The translations under genes were made by a program, and so were the position numbers. The notes beneath the pieces were generated by a model. It saw only the letters and a program-made list of their open reading frames with translations, had not been told where the DNA came from and ran no database searches. DNA of 64,000 nt from an uncultured Oscillospiraceae bacterium (GTDB lineage Bacteria; Bacillota; Clostridia; Oscillospirales; Acutalibacteraceae), in the NCBI GenBank assembly GCA_900554335.1, contig USGT01000004.1, positions 59,148-123,147 on the forward strand. The letters run 5' to 3'. This document shows, in pieces, positions 1 to 8,381 of this stretch. Each line of letters opens with the position of its first letter. The first letter of the stretch is position 1.

Positions 1-1
1 T

Positions 2-559
2 TTCATTATTGTTGGGCTTGGGAACCCCGGAAAAGAGTATGAGAAGACTCGGCATAACGTCGGGTTTCTCGCTCTTGATTTTTTAGCAAAGCATTTTAAC
101 TGTGATTTTAATTTAAAAAAGTTTAATTCCAAAGTAGGAAGTTGCCAAATTTCAGGCAAAAAAGTTTTATTTTTGAAACCTCAAACTTACATGAACCTTA
201 GCGGTGAGGCCGTTGTGAGCGCTATGAATTTTTATAAAATTCCGCCTGAAAAAGTTTTGCTTATTTTCGATGATGTTTCTTTTGAAGTGGGCAAAATAAG
301 AATCAAAAAGAAAGGTTCTCACGGCGGGCAAAATGGGGTTAAAAATATAATTGCTCTTTCAGGCAGCGACATGTTCCCGAGGGTTAAAATTGGCGTAGGC
401 AACAAGCCAAACCCAGGGTGGGATCTTGCTGACTGGGTTCTTTCGAAGTTTTCGGCTAGCGACTTTAAAACACTTGAGGAATCTTTTGAAAAGGTTGTTT
501 CGATTGCTGAGCTCATCGTTAGTGGCCAGATTGAAAACGCCATGAGCAATTACAACTAA
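2..559 (+). CDS. pth: Peptidyl-tRNA hydrolase (5' end outside window)
   Basis: Pth cleaves the ester bond of peptidyl-tRNAs released by stalled ribosomes, recycling tRNA in the cytoplasm. The visible 185 residues open with VGLGNPGKEYEKTRHNVGF, the family N-terminus carrying the catalytic His, followed by KPQTYMNLSGE and the GSHGGQNG loop. The start codon must lie only one or a few codons before base 2, so the gene is almost complete. tlyA follows after 7 bases, so the two are probably co-transcribed. The ATG at 173 is internal and not the real start. Confidence 0.95.
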   Translation, partial: FIIVGLGNPGKEYEKTRHNVGFLALDFLAKHFNCDFNLKKFNSKVGSCQISGKKVLFLKPQTYMNLSGEAVVSAMNFYKIPPEKVLLIFDDVSFEVGKIRIKKKGSHGGQNGVKNIIALSGSDMFPRVKIGVGNKPNPGWDLADWVLSKFSASDFKTLEESFEKVVSIAELIVSGQIENAMSNYN

Positions 560-566
560 AAAAGTT

Positions 567-1388
567 ATGGAAATAAAAAAAGAACGTTTAGACGTTTTGC
601 TCGTTAAGCTTGGTGTTGCCTCAAGCCGAGAAAAAGCGAAAAATTTAATTTTAGAAGGCAGCGTTTGCGTGAATAACGCTTTGGTTTGCAAGCCTTCGGC
701 TCTTTTTAGCGAAGATGCTAAAATTAAAATCGACGAGAAAAAAACTCATTATGTAAGCCGCGGTGGGTTTAAGCTTGAAAAGGCTATTAATTCTTTCAGA
801 ATTTCAGTGAAGGGCCTTTGCTGCATGGATATTGGCGCTTCAACAGGCGGGTTTACCGACGTTTTGCTTAGAAGCGGTGCAGCTTTTGTTTATGCGGTTG
901 ATGTTGGCTCTGGCCAGCTTGACGAAAGCCTTAGGAAGAATAAAAAGGTTGAAAACCTTGAAAAAACTAACATAAGGAACCTCGAAAAAAGCCGGCTTAA
1001 GCATAAAATAGACTTCTTCACCGCGGATGTTTCGTTTATTTCGCTTAGCTTGGTTTTGCCGGAAATTAAAAGGCTTGTTTCTGAAAATGCCGAGGGTGTT
1101 TGCCTTATTAAACCGCAGTTTGAAGCGGGCAAGGGTGCTGTTGGTAAGCGTGGGGTTGTGAAAGACGTTAAAATTCACGAAAAGGTCATTAATTCAGTTT
1201 GCAGCTTTTGCATTTCGAATGGTTTTAGCGTTTTAAGTCTTGATTTTTCGCCTGTTAAGGGCCCGGAGGGAAATATTGAATACCTTGTGCATTTGAAGGT
1301 TTCTGAAAGTCCGGTTATGAACCCGAATTTGAACATTAAAAAGATGGTTGACTTATCGCACAAGAATTTTAAAAATAAAGCTGTTTAG
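567..1388 (+). CDS. tlyA: TlyA family rRNA (cytidine-2'-O)-methyltransferase
   Basis: This 273-residue protein has an N-terminal S4 RNA-binding domain (about residues 5-62, ERLDVLLVKLGVASSREKA) and an FtsJ/RrmJ-type methyltransferase fold with SRGGFKL (64-70) and the SAM motif DIGASTGGF (88-96). TlyA proteins 2'-O-methylate cytidines in 16S and 23S rRNA. The old name hemolysin A is misleading. It sits between pth and nadK on the same strand. In many Clostridia tlyA also precedes nadK, usually followed by argR and recN, which are missing here. Confidence 0.93.
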   Translation: MEIKKERLDVLLVKLGVASSREKAKNLILEGSVCVNNALVCKPSALFSEDAKIKIDEKKTHYVSRGGFKLEKAINSFRISVKGLCCMDIGASTGGFTDVLLRSGAAFVYAVDVGSGQLDESLRKNKKVENLEKTNIRNLEKSRLKHKIDFFTADVSFISLSLVLPEIKRLVSENAEGVCLIKPQFEAGKGAVGKRGVVKDVKIHEKVINSVCSFCISNGFSVLSLDFSPVKGPEGNIEYLVHLKVSESPVMNPNLNIKKMVDLSHKNFKNKAV

Positions 1389-1397
1389 GTGATTTGC

Positions 1398-2216
1398 TTG
1401 AAATTAGGTTTGGTTTTTAACGAAAAAAATAAAATACCCGAAAATGAAATCGGAAAGATTTGCCAAATGCTTGATGCTGAAGTTTTAGTTTTTCAGAATT
1501 TTGGCAATGTTTGCGGCGTTAAGCATGTTTCTAGTTTGGAGCAGTTAATTAAAAGCAGCGATATCATCCTGGCTTTTGGCGGCGACGGAACAATTTTGGA
1601 AACTGCTAAGTTTGCCGCAATTTACGAGAAGCCCGTTCTTGGCATTAATACTGGATATTTGGGCTTTCTTGCATGCATTGAAAGGTCCGAGATAAGCAAG
1701 CTTAAAAAAGTTTTAAACAGCGAATTTAAAGTTAGTTCTCGAATGATTTTGGAGTGCAAGTTTAAAGAAAAAAGTTTTTTGGCCTTGAATGATGTTGTTT
1801 TGAGCCGTGGTGCGGGTTATCGCGTGGCAAATTACAGCGTTTTTAAAGAAAATTTTGGCAAAACTTTTGATTGCCTGGCAGATGGCATCATCGCGGCTAC
1901 CCCAACGGGCTGCACGGCTTATTCTTTTTCTGCCGGTGGGCCTATTTTAGAGCCTGAGCTTGAAACGTTAGTCGTTACGGCAATTTGCCCGCACTGTGCT
2001 GGGGTTAGAAGCTTGGTTCTTGACGCAAAAAGCCCTTTGAAAATTAATTTTAAGCCCAAAGAAAATTCGGAAGTTTGCATTTTTGCAGACGGAAATTTGC
2101 AGGCTTCGAGCTTTGAAGAGGGAACGGCCGAGATTAAAAAATCAAGCTTGAAAGCAAGGCTTATTTACCTAAATGAAAGCAATTTTTTTCAGCAAATAAA
2201 TAAAAAGTTAATTTAA
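1398..2216 (+). CDS. nadK: NAD kinase
   Basis: NadK phosphorylates NAD to NADP. The protein contains the ATP/NAD motif GGDGT (residues 61-65 from the TTG start), NTGYLGF, the NDVVLSRG segment and the glycine-rich DGIIAATPTGCTAYSFSAGG loop. An in-frame GTG at 1389 directly abuts the tlyA stop. I prefer the TTG at 1398, because AGGTGA lies 5 bases before it and the protein then begins MKLGLVFN, matching the usual NadK N-terminus. Length is 272 residues, normal for the family. Confidence 0.93.
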   Translation: MKLGLVFNEKNKIPENEIGKICQMLDAEVLVFQNFGNVCGVKHVSSLEQLIKSSDIILAFGGDGTILETAKFAAIYEKPVLGINTGYLGFLACIERSEISKLKKVLNSEFKVSSRMILECKFKEKSFLALNDVVLSRGAGYRVANYSVFKENFGKTFDCLADGIIAATPTGCTAYSFSAGGPILEPELETLVVTAICPHCAGVRSLVLDAKSPLKINFKPKENSEVCIFADGNLQASSFEEGTAEIKKSSLKARLIYLNESNFFQQINKKLI

Positions 2217-2240
2217 AAAATCAGAGAGGATGAATTTTTA

Positions 2241-2804
2241 ATGAAAGTTATGGTTGAAGCTTCCGCAAGGCATGTGCATTTATCAGAAAGCGATGCTAAA
2301 GCTCTTTTCGGCAGAATTCCCGCAAAGGTGAGGGATCTTTCGCAGCCTGGGCAGTTTGTTTGCGACGAAAGAGTTACCATTGTTGGCCCTAAATTCGAAA
2401 TTAAAAACGTTGCGGTTTTGGGCCCTTGCAGGAATAAAACTCAGGTTGAAATTTCAATGACTGATTCTTTGAAACTTGGAATTAAAGCTCCGATTCGCGA
2501 GTCGGGCCACCTTGACGGCAGTGCGGCTTGCAAGCTCGTTGGCCCTGAGGGCGAAGTTAGCCTGAGCGAAGGCGTTATTATTGCAAAAAGGCACATTCAC
2601 ATGCCTTTGAGCGATTCCGAAAAAAGCGGAATTGCAAACGGAACTATAGTTAAAGTTGCTGTTAAAAGCGGCGAAAGATCGCTTATTTTTGATGATGTTG
2701 TAGTGAGAGTTAGTGAAAAATTTGCTCTTGCAATGCACATTGACACCGATGAAGCTAATGCTTGCGGCTTTGAAAAAGGAATTGAAGGCGAGATAATTAT
2801 GTAA
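2241..2804 (+). CDS. pduL: PduL-type phosphate acyltransferase (phosphotransacylase)
   Basis: PduL-family enzymes interconvert acyl-CoA and acyl-phosphate. The 187-residue protein has the two duplicated half-domains of the family, each with its metal-binding histidines: SARHVHLS (HVH at 11-13) and IIAKRHIHM (117-120), plus DLSQPGQF and the RESGHLDGS segment. No microcompartment shell gene or acetate kinase lies nearby, so it may be the housekeeping phosphotransacetylase of a fermenter; that is inference. There is no encapsulation-type N-terminal extension. It starts 24 bases after nadK with a GAGAGGATG ribosome site and may end the pth-tlyA-nadK operon. Confidence 0.9.
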   Translation: MKVMVEASARHVHLSESDAKALFGRIPAKVRDLSQPGQFVCDERVTIVGPKFEIKNVAVLGPCRNKTQVEISMTDSLKLGIKAPIRESGHLDGSAACKLVGPEGEVSLSEGVIIAKRHIHMPLSDSEKSGIANGTIVKVAVKSGERSLIFDDVVVRVSEKFALAMHIDTDEANACGFEKGIEGEIIM

Positions 2805-2882
2805 TAATTTCCTATATTTGCTATTGATTTTTAAAATATTTTATTGATAGCAATGAAAATTTGTAGTTTTACTCATTTTTGG

Positions 2883-2912
2883 TTGAATTAACATAAATAT
2901 AGGTAGTATAAT
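2883..2912 (+). promoter_or_regulatory. Promoter for rsmH-ftsL
   Basis: TTGAAT (2883-2888), an 18-base spacer and TATAAT (2907-2912) lie 50 bases before the rsmH start. A weak inverted repeat TTGCTAT/ATAGCAA (2818-2824 and 2847-2853) lies upstream between pduL and this promoter. Confidence 0.65.
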
Positions 2913-2961
2913 ACAAATTGTGGCGAATTTTTGAGATTTTCTTAATGAAGGAAGATAATAT

Positions 2962-3891
2962 TTGGATTTTAATCATAAAACAGTGCTTATTTCAGAAACG
3001 CTTCTGGCACTAGAAATAAAAGAAGACGGAGTTTATGTTGATGGTACTGCCGGAGGGGGAGGCCTTTCGAAGCAAATTGCTAAGAGGCTTTCAAACAAAG
3101 GCAAACTCATTTGCATTGACAGAGACCCGGACGCTATCGAGGTTTGTAAAGAACGCCTTGGAAGTTTTGAAAATGTACATATAGTTCACGGAAATTTTTC
3201 TGATATATATAGTATTGTTGAAAATTTGGGTATTAGCAAAATCGATGGTGTGGTTCTTGACTTGGGAGTTTCTTCGCATCAGCTGGATTTGGCTGAGAGA
3301 GGTTTTTCTTATAACCAAGATGCACCGCTTGACATGAGGATGAGCAAAGAAGGCAAGTCTGCTTATGATGTTGTTAATTTCATGAGTTATGAAGAGATTA
3401 GAAATATTATAAGCATGTATGGCGAAGAGAGGTTTGCTCCTAAGATTGCAAGAGCGATAGTTAAAAAAAGAGAGAAAAGCTTGATTAAAACCACAAAAGA
3501 ACTTGCAGAAATAGTTAAAGAGTCGGTTCCTTTTTCAGCTAAGAGAGATTCCGGTCACCCTGCAAGAAAAACCTTTCAAGCGATTAGAATTTATGTGAAT
3601 AATGAATTGAAAAATCTTGAAGTTGGATTGGATGAATCTTTGAAACTTCTTGAAAAAGATGGAATTATGGCAATTATAACCTTCCATTCATTGGAAGATA
3701 GAATCGTTAAACAAAAAATGAACGGTTGGGCCAAAGGCTGCACGTGCCCTTCAGATTTCCCGGTTTGTGTTTGCGGGAAGAAGCCTGAGGTCAAAGTTTT
3801 AACGAAAAAGCCGATTATTCCGTCCGATAAAGAAGTGGATATTAATTTCAGGAGCCGCAGCGCGAAACTGCGAGTTTGCAAAAAGATTTAG
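2962..3891 (+). CDS. rsmH: 16S rRNA (cytosine1402-N4)-methyltransferase RsmH
   Basis: RsmH (MraW) methylates N4 of C1402 in the decoding centre of 16S rRNA. The 309-residue protein starts at a TTG preceded by GAAGGAAG and shows the SAM-binding DGTAGGGG (27-34), CIDRDPDA, DLGVSSHQLD, RGFSY and the TFHSLEDRIVK motif. It opens the usual division and cell-wall (dcw) order with an FtsL-like gene next, but the cluster stops there: no ftsI, mraY or murD follows. mraZ, normally just upstream, is also absent. Confidence 0.96.
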   Translation: MDFNHKTVLISETLLALEIKEDGVYVDGTAGGGGLSKQIAKRLSNKGKLICIDRDPDAIEVCKERLGSFENVHIVHGNFSDIYSIVENLGISKIDGVVLDLGVSSHQLDLAERGFSYNQDAPLDMRMSKEGKSAYDVVNFMSYEEIRNIISMYGEERFAPKIARAIVKKREKSLIKTTKELAEIVKESVPFSAKRDSGHPARKTFQAIRIYVNNELKNLEVGLDESLKLLEKDGIMAIITFHSLEDRIVKQKMNGWAKGCTCPSDFPVCVCGKKPEVKVLTKKPIIPSDKEVDINFRSRSAKLRVCKKI

Positions 3892-3917
3892 AAAGTGATT
3901 TGGAGGGACGGTTTTAG

Positions 3918-4307
3918 GTGTACAATAACAATGCAGTTTACGACTTTAGTGTGTTCGAAGAACAAAAAAGAGCCAGGCAGGCCCAAGTTTTTGAGCTTCC
4001 CAGCGTAGAAACAAGAAGAAAAAATAAGCAAATTGAAAAGCTTAAGTTTTATGGAAAGTGTTTGTCTTTACTTTTAACTTCTGCAACCGTTATTGGTGGA
4101 TTCTTGTTTGGACAAGCTAAATTGGTTGAATACAACTCAATTATTTCAAACAAATCTGCAGAGCTTGAAGAATTTAAAAGCAGAAATAAGCAGCTTGAGA
4201 TGAAATTAAATGAAGTAACTGCTCCAAAATCAATGTCAGACGACCAAACAAGCCAGTTTGTTGAAACAGTTACCATATCATCAGGGGATAAAGCTCAAAT
4301 AAGTTAA
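3918..4307 (+). CDS. FtsL-like septum formation protein
   Basis: A bitopic protein of 129 residues: a basic cytoplasmic segment (to about 48), one membrane span (SLLLTSATVIGGFLFG, about 50-66), then a short extracytoplasmic coiled coil (YNSIISNKSAELEEFKSRNK onward). This topology, its size and its position directly after rsmH are those of FtsL, the division scaffold that pairs with DivIC/FtsB and FtsI. Sequence conservation in the family is poor, so the call rests on topology and context. The start is a GTG 12 bases after GGAGG. A strong terminator follows, ending the operon. Confidence 0.7.
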   Translation: MYNNNAVYDFSVFEEQKRARQAQVFELPSVETRRKNKQIEKLKFYGKCLSLLLTSATVIGGFLFGQAKLVEYNSIISNKSAELEEFKSRNKQLEMKLNEVTAPKSMSDDQTSQFVETVTISSGDKAQIS

Positions 4308-4321
4308 CGTACATATTAAAA

Positions 4322-4356
4322 ACTACCGAATGTTTAGTTCGGTAGTAATTTTTTTA
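4322..4356 (+). terminator. Rho-independent terminator after the rsmH-ftsL operon
   Basis: Perfect 9-bp stem ACTACCGAA/TTCGGTAGT (4322-4330 and 4338-4346) with a 7-base loop, followed by AATTTTTTTA. Confidence 0.9.
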
Positions 4357-4405
4357 TTGAATTACAATTTTTGATATTTTAGTGCCGTGTGGTTTTAAAA
4401 GATTT

Positions 4406-4744
4406 TTAAGTTATACTATTTGCTTTTTCAGGCACAATTAAACATTCATAAATGTCGCTTTCGCTAATCGCAGGTTTAAAAACAGGTCTTGCAACATTCG
4501 TATTGAAAATTTTTATCCCCCTAGAAATTTTGAAAAAGCCGTTCGGGCTGATGCTTAATTTAGGAATACTAAAGTAAAGTCAAAACGGTGTTATTATGCC
4601 GTTTTTTCTTCTTTTAATTTTCGAAGATTTGAAATTATAGTTTCCAAGAATTTTTTTGAGATAGCTTAATACGGAAGACGCACTGAAAGGATTTGCATTT
4701 GGAGCGCAGAAAGTAAAGCATAGCTTTTTTAAGTTTTTATTCAT
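4406..4744 (-). pseudogene. Decayed secreted LRR-family gene with one in-frame stop
   Basis: Read on the minus strand from an ATG at 4744, one frame stays open to a TAA at 4406-4408 except for a single TGA (4580-4582, codon 55). The first part begins MNKNLKKLCFTFCAPN, a short version of the signal peptide of the neighbouring LRR genes (compare FCAPK), and the last part contains SPNGF, similar to MSPFGF near the C-terminus of the next gene. The hydrophobic core of the signal peptide and the LRR/cap block are missing, so this looks like a paralogue eroded by internal deletion plus a nonsense change. TGA is a normal stop elsewhere in this window. A hairpin AAAACGG/CCGTTTT lies at about 4582-4607. 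It fills most of the otherwise gene-free stretch 4357-4932; the rest is AT-rich DNA in which I see nothing. Confidence 0.6.
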
Positions 4745-4932
4745 TTACGAGATTATTTTCTTTATTTTCAGCTTTTATTTTAACATTATTTAATTAAAAA
4801 ATTGATATATTTTTAATAATCAAGGGGATTATTTCACGATTGCTGGATTTCAAAAGCAATTCACGCTTTAATAAACTGACAATTTAATTTTTTAATGTTT
4901 TTGGAAGTGAATTTAAAGAAAGGATAAATTTT

Positions 4933-5706
4933 TTAATCTTCAATACTGCTTTCTATAACGGTTCGCTCTTCAGCCGTGGCCGCATTGATTTTATTTCCAT
5001 TGTTGGCCATGGGGTTTGAAACAGACATAGTAAATATCCCTATGTGCCGAAACCCGAACGGGCTCATTAAATTCATTGTAGGAACATTCGAAAAATTAGC
5101 CATAGTTGCTGGTGCACATGAAGGCATAGATGCTGGATTTTGGGTTTGCATAGCCAAACGCTTGGCAATATCTTCAAATATTTTTTTGCTTAAATATTCG
5201 CGTTCTTTTTTCAAAAATATCGGCCAATTATATTGTTTAAAAAATTGCAAAAATGAATGTTCTTGGCCTTTATAAATTATTTTTAAATCCGGGTTACATT
5301 TGTTGAAGGCGGTGGGGCATACTTCATGCAAATCATTCCCCAGGATTACTTTCTTTAAATTTTTGCATCCTGAAAATGCACCAGAGCAGATTTCGTTTAT
5401 TTCGGGTAGCTCAACGACTTCAATATTTAGTTTATTTTGCAAAGCATAATCATATAGCACTTTTGTTTTTGGGGCTAAAAGATAATTCCCGGTTTTATTT
5501 TTAGGAAATGAGGTGTCATAAAAGACGGTTTTTTTAACAATAATTTTTTTATTGTCGTCTTTTTGTGATTTTTTTTCTTTTTTAGGCTTTGTTGTTTTGC
5601 TATTTTTTGAATGAAGCGGGGATTTTGCTTTTGGTGCGCAAAAACCTGAGGGAACAAACCCGAAAACCGCGAGCGCTAAAGCTACTGATGATATTAATTT
5701 TTTCAT
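4933..5706 (-). CDS. Secreted short BspA-like LRR protein
   Basis: Function unknown. From the ATG at 5706 (ribosome site AAGGAAG) the 257-residue protein begins MKKLISSVALALAVFGF with a signal peptide ending GFCAPK, then a Lys-rich linker. It has about one and a half LRR_5 repeats (EINEICSGAFSGCKNLKKVI and the next) and the family cap LKIIYKGQEHSFLQFF. A unique C-terminal region rich in Met, Pro and Asn follows (about the last 80 residues). An upstream in-frame ATG at 5772 would place the promoter inside the coding region and is rejected. It has its own promoter. Confidence 0.85.
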   Translation of the reverse strand: MKKLISSVALALAVFGFVPSGFCAPKAKSPLHSKNSKTTKPKKEKKSQKDDNKKIIVKKTVFYDTSFPKNKTGNYLLAPKTKVLYDYALQNKLNIEVVELPEINEICSGAFSGCKNLKKVILGNDLHEVCPTAFNKCNPDLKIIYKGQEHSFLQFFKQYNWPIFLKKEREYLSKKIFEDIAKRLAMQTQNPASMPSCAPATMANFSNVPTMNLMSPFGFRHIGIFTMSVSNPMANNGNKINAATAEERTVIESSIED

Positions 5707-5743
5707 GCCAATCTTCCTTGCTTGTGTTATTAGTGCGTAGTTT

Positions 5744-5772
5744 ATTATAAGGGAGATTACAAAAAATTTCAA
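5744..5772 (-). promoter_or_regulatory. Promoter for the 4933-5706 LRR gene
   Basis: On the minus strand TTGAAA (5767-5772), a 17-base spacer and TATAAT (5744-5749) lie 37 bases before the start codon at 5706. Confidence 0.75.
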
Positions 5773-5800
5773 ATGCAGTAGCTTTAATTTTGTGGTGTAA

Positions 5801-6466
5801 TTAGCGGCTTATTTCGCTAACGGTTAAGGTGTCGTTAAAGCTTGAGCTTTCTTCGCTGCTGCTGTTGTCAACTTTTTCGTCTACGGGTTGAATTATCATA
5901 TTTATTTTGTCTTTGCCGTAATATCTGTAATCTGAAGTGTGGTAAAAACCAAAATTTGTGTCCACTTTTACATATGGTTTAATTTTTCTCATGAGTTCAC
6001 CAGCAGTGAATTCTTCGCCTTTATAAATGATTTTTAAGTCAATTCTGCAGCCCACGAATGCGTCTGGAGCAATTTCGGCTAATTGATCAGTGAAAACTAT
6101 TTTTTCTAAATTTTCGCAATTTTCAAAAGCGCGAGAACCAACATGCGTTACCTGTGGAAGTTTGATTTTTTTAACGTTTGGTTGATTTGCCAAGCCATAG
6201 TCTCCGACTGTTATGGCGTTTGGTGCTTCGATGCACTTTTTATTGAATGTACGGCCGATGAGTTGTTTTGAAATTATGCTGTTTATAATAATTTCTTTTT
6301 TTGAAGATTTTGCATTGTTGGTGCGTTTTTTCGGTGCAGTTGTTTCATATTTTTTCTCTGCAGAATTTGGAAATGGTTTCGGTGCGCAAAATGCTGAAGG
6401 TGAAGTAGCTAAGATTCCGAGCGCTGAAAGTGCGATTGAGCCTAATTTTTTTAAATTTAATTTCAT
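5801..6466 (-). CDS. Secreted short BspA-like LRR protein
   Basis: Function unknown; 221 residues. Signal peptide MKLNLKKLGSIALSALGILA ending SAFCAPK, a Lys/Thr/Ser-rich linker, a GDYGLANQPNVKKIKLPQ repeat, a full LRR_5 repeat (VGSRAFENCENLEKIVF), and the cap DLKIIYKGEEFTAGELMRKI. A C-terminal extension follows that is rich in Tyr, then Ser. Last gene of the four-gene minus-strand LRR operon, 41 bases after its neighbour; the ribosome site is GGGGAT. Confidence 0.85.
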   Translation of the reverse strand: MKLNLKKLGSIALSALGILATSPSAFCAPKPFPNSAEKKYETTAPKKRTNNAKSSKKEIIINSIISKQLIGRTFNKKCIEAPNAITVGDYGLANQPNVKKIKLPQVTHVGSRAFENCENLEKIVFTDQLAEIAPDAFVGCRIDLKIIYKGEEFTAGELMRKIKPYVKVDTNFGFYHTSDYRYYGKDKINMIIQPVDEKVDNSSSEESSSFNDTLTVSEISR

Positions 6467-6507
6467 TGATTTTTTATCCCCTTTTTTATGTGTTTTTAAT
6501 GGCGAGA

Positions 6508-7044
6508 TTATTGCTGTGGAATGTTACAGCATTTTAGAAATTCACTTATTGTTAAGTCGTAACCCTCAAAATTTATTTTCACGTTTGGGTTGCAGCCTTC
6601 AAATGCTTTTGGATATATGTATTTTAAGTTTTCGGTTAAAATTATAGTTTCTAAAGAATTGCACCCTTCAAAGGCGTAATTTTCTATAGCTTGAATTAAA
6701 GGAAGCGAAATGGAAGTTAATTTTGATTGATTCCTGAAAGCAGCTGTCATTGCTGTTCCTGAGGCATATGGCGCTGTTAACTGTCCATAAAATAAAAATC
6801 CTGAATATCTATTTGGAAATAAATCGCCGTGTTCTGGAAGAGAAATAATTTGGTTAGGCATGTTTACTATCACAATCTTGGGTTTTTTCGTGTTCTTTTT
6901 AGGTTTGTGTGATAAAGAAACATGTGGAAGACGGAGTTTTTTGCTGTTTTTCATTTCTTTGCTGCAAAATGCTGAAGGCATCGCGGTTAAAATTTCAAGT
7001 GATGAGAGTGCGACAGCTGCTAATTTTTTAAGATTTAGTTTCAT
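6508..7044 (-). CDS. Secreted short BspA-like LRR protein
   Basis: Function unknown. From the ATG at 7044 (AAGGA 12 bases before it) the 178-residue protein begins MKLNLKKLAAVALSSLEILT with a signal peptide ending SAFCSKE. It then has a basic linker, one repeat beginning GTAMTAAFRNQSKLTSISLP, one LRR_5 repeat (IENYAFEGCNSLETIIL) and the cap PNVKINFEGYDLTISEFL at the very C-terminus. An ATG at 7077 would add 11 residues before the signal peptide and is less likely. Second-last gene of the operon. Confidence 0.84.
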   Translation of the reverse strand: MKLNLKKLAAVALSSLEILTAMPSAFCSKEMKNSKKLRLPHVSLSHKPKKNTKKPKIVIVNMPNQIISLPEHGDLFPNRYSGFLFYGQLTAPYASGTAMTAAFRNQSKLTSISLPLIQAIENYAFEGCNSLETIILTENLKYIYPKAFEGCNPNVKINFEGYDLTISEFLKCCNIPQQ

Positions 7045-7082
7045 AAATTTATGTATTTCCTTGATGTTACTGTTCACATTTT

Positions 7083-7622
7083 TTAGAGTAAAGCTGCGTT
7101 TGCTTCAAAATGCTCTAAAAATTCATTTATAGTGTAAGGGATGCCATTCAAATGAACTATTAAATCAGGGTTGCAGCCATCGAATGCTCTTGGGTTTACC
7201 TCGGTTAAACTGTTGGTTAAAAATAAATCTTGCAAACTTGTGCAACCATCAAAGGCTTCTGCTTCTATTTTTTTGATTGAAGGAAGTGAAATTGAAGTTA
7301 GCCTTGATTGGCCATAAAAGGCATTTGTTTTTACTGTTCCTGCCGCGCGTGGAGCCATTATACTTCCGCAGATAAGATATTTCGAATACATTCCAGCTAC
7401 TAAATCCCCTGTCATTTGAATTACAGAAATGCGTCCCGTTGTATTTCTTGCTACGTATCTTCCATTTTCAATTTCATAGTAATCTCGGTCTGATACATTG
7501 AGATTTCGTGGAGCGGTTCTTCTTTCGTTAGTTTCTTTATTGCAAAATGCTGAAGGCATTGCGGCTAAAATTCCAAGCGATGAAAGTGTTATTGCTGCAA
7601 TTTTTTTAAAACTGTTTTTCAT
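7083..7622 (-). CDS. Secreted short BspA-like LRR protein
   Basis: Function unknown; 179 residues. Signal peptide MKNSFKKIAAITLSSLGILA ending SAFCNKE, a linker, a GTVKTNAFYGQSRLTSISLP repeat nearly identical in layout to the 6508-7044 protein, an LRR_5 repeat (IEAEAFDGCTSLQDLFL) and the cap LIVHLNGIPYTINEFLEHF. Strong AGGAGG before the ATG. The last third aligns by eye almost column for column with its two operon neighbours, indicating tandem duplication. Confidence 0.86.
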   Translation of the reverse strand: MKNSFKKIAAITLSSLGILAAMPSAFCNKETNERRTAPRNLNVSDRDYYEIENGRYVARNTTGRISVIQMTGDLVAGMYSKYLICGSIMAPRAAGTVKTNAFYGQSRLTSISLPSIKKIEAEAFDGCTSLQDLFLTNSLTEVNPRAFDGCNPDLIVHLNGIPYTINEFLEHFEANAALL

Positions 7623-7648
7623 GATATATCCTCCTTAGTTTTAATGAT

Positions 7649-8347
7649 TTATCTTCTAGAAAAATTAAAAAAACTTAATGTTTGTTCGTCGCTGTTAACA
7701 GCATAATTGTAAGTAGTTGCATTTTCTTCTATGCTGGCGAACATGCTAAGAAATTTAGGAATTGTGTAAATAAAGCCGTGATAAACTATCTTCAGATTTG
7801 GGTTGCACTTTGCAAATGCTCTTGGGCTAACTGATTCTATACTTGATGTTAAAAACAGCATATCCAAATTTCTGCAACCTTCAAATGCATATTCATCTAT
7901 TCTATTAACTAATGGCAAAAAAAGCGTAGTAATGTAAACTTGGTTTAAAAATGCTTTTTCACCCACTTTGGGTTGTGCTAAAGGCGCTGCTATTACTCCT
8001 TTAAGCCTTAGTGCTGACCAGGAATATTCTAGCTTTCCTATACTTTTTTCATTGGTTATGACAAAGTCAGGTTTCAAGTAGTTATTTGTGATTGAACTTA
8101 CATGATTTTTTTCAGTAACTTCTGCGTGAAAATTTGAAGATAAACGGGGTAAAGACCCTAAAAATGCTGGGCTTGGGAATGTTAATTCACTATCGTTAGG
8201 AGCTGGTGCGGCTGCATCGTAACCCTTGTCTATGGAATTAATTTTAGGAAGTAACACTTTGACTTTGCCGCATAGTGCTGAGGGCGCCGAAGCTAAAATT
8301 CCGAGTGAAGATAGTGCAATTGCTGTTAATTTTTTAAGTTTTCTCAA
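7649..8347 (-). CDS. Secreted short BspA-like LRR protein, first gene of the operon
   Basis: Function unknown. An ATG at 8356 touches its AAAGG ribosome site with no spacing, whereas the in-frame TTG at 8347 has 9 bases and gives MRKLKKLTAIALSSLGILA, matching the family signal peptide; I therefore place the start there (232 residues). The signal peptide ends SALCGK. A long unique middle region follows (about residues 30-130), then a repeat VGEKAFLNQVYITTLFLP, an LRR_5 repeat (IDEYAFEGCRNLDMLFL) and the cap NLKIVYHGFIYTIPKFL. A consensus promoter lies upstream. Confidence 0.84.
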   Translation of the reverse strand: MRKLKKLTAIALSSLGILASAPSALCGKVKVLLPKINSIDKGYDAAAPAPNDSELTFPSPAFLGSLPRLSSNFHAEVTEKNHVSSITNNYLKPDFVITNEKSIGKLEYSWSALRLKGVIAAPLAQPKVGEKAFLNQVYITTLFLPLVNRIDEYAFEGCRNLDMLFLTSSIESVSPRAFAKCNPNLKIVYHGFIYTIPKFLSMFASIEENATTYNYAVNSDEQTLSFFNFSRR

Positions 8348-8381
8348 AACGTCCATCCTTTCTTAATGCTACCTATTTATA

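Noticed and set aside
2818..2853. Inverted repeat TTGCTAT/ATAGCAA as terminator or operator
   Set aside because: AT-rich, long loop, no T-run directly after; too weak to call.
4580..4582. In-frame TGA in the LRR remnant as recoding (Trp or Sec)
   Set aside because: TGA terminates murI, nfnA and other genes normally here, there is no SECIS-like structure, and the core of the protein is missing.
4582..4607. Hairpin AAAACGG/CCGTTTT as a functional terminator
   Set aside because: It lies within the LRR pseudogene with no gene clearly ending there.
4933..8347. LRR proteins as lipoproteins
   Set aside because: The residue before the Cys is usually Phe, which does not fit the lipobox; kept only as a question in the findings.
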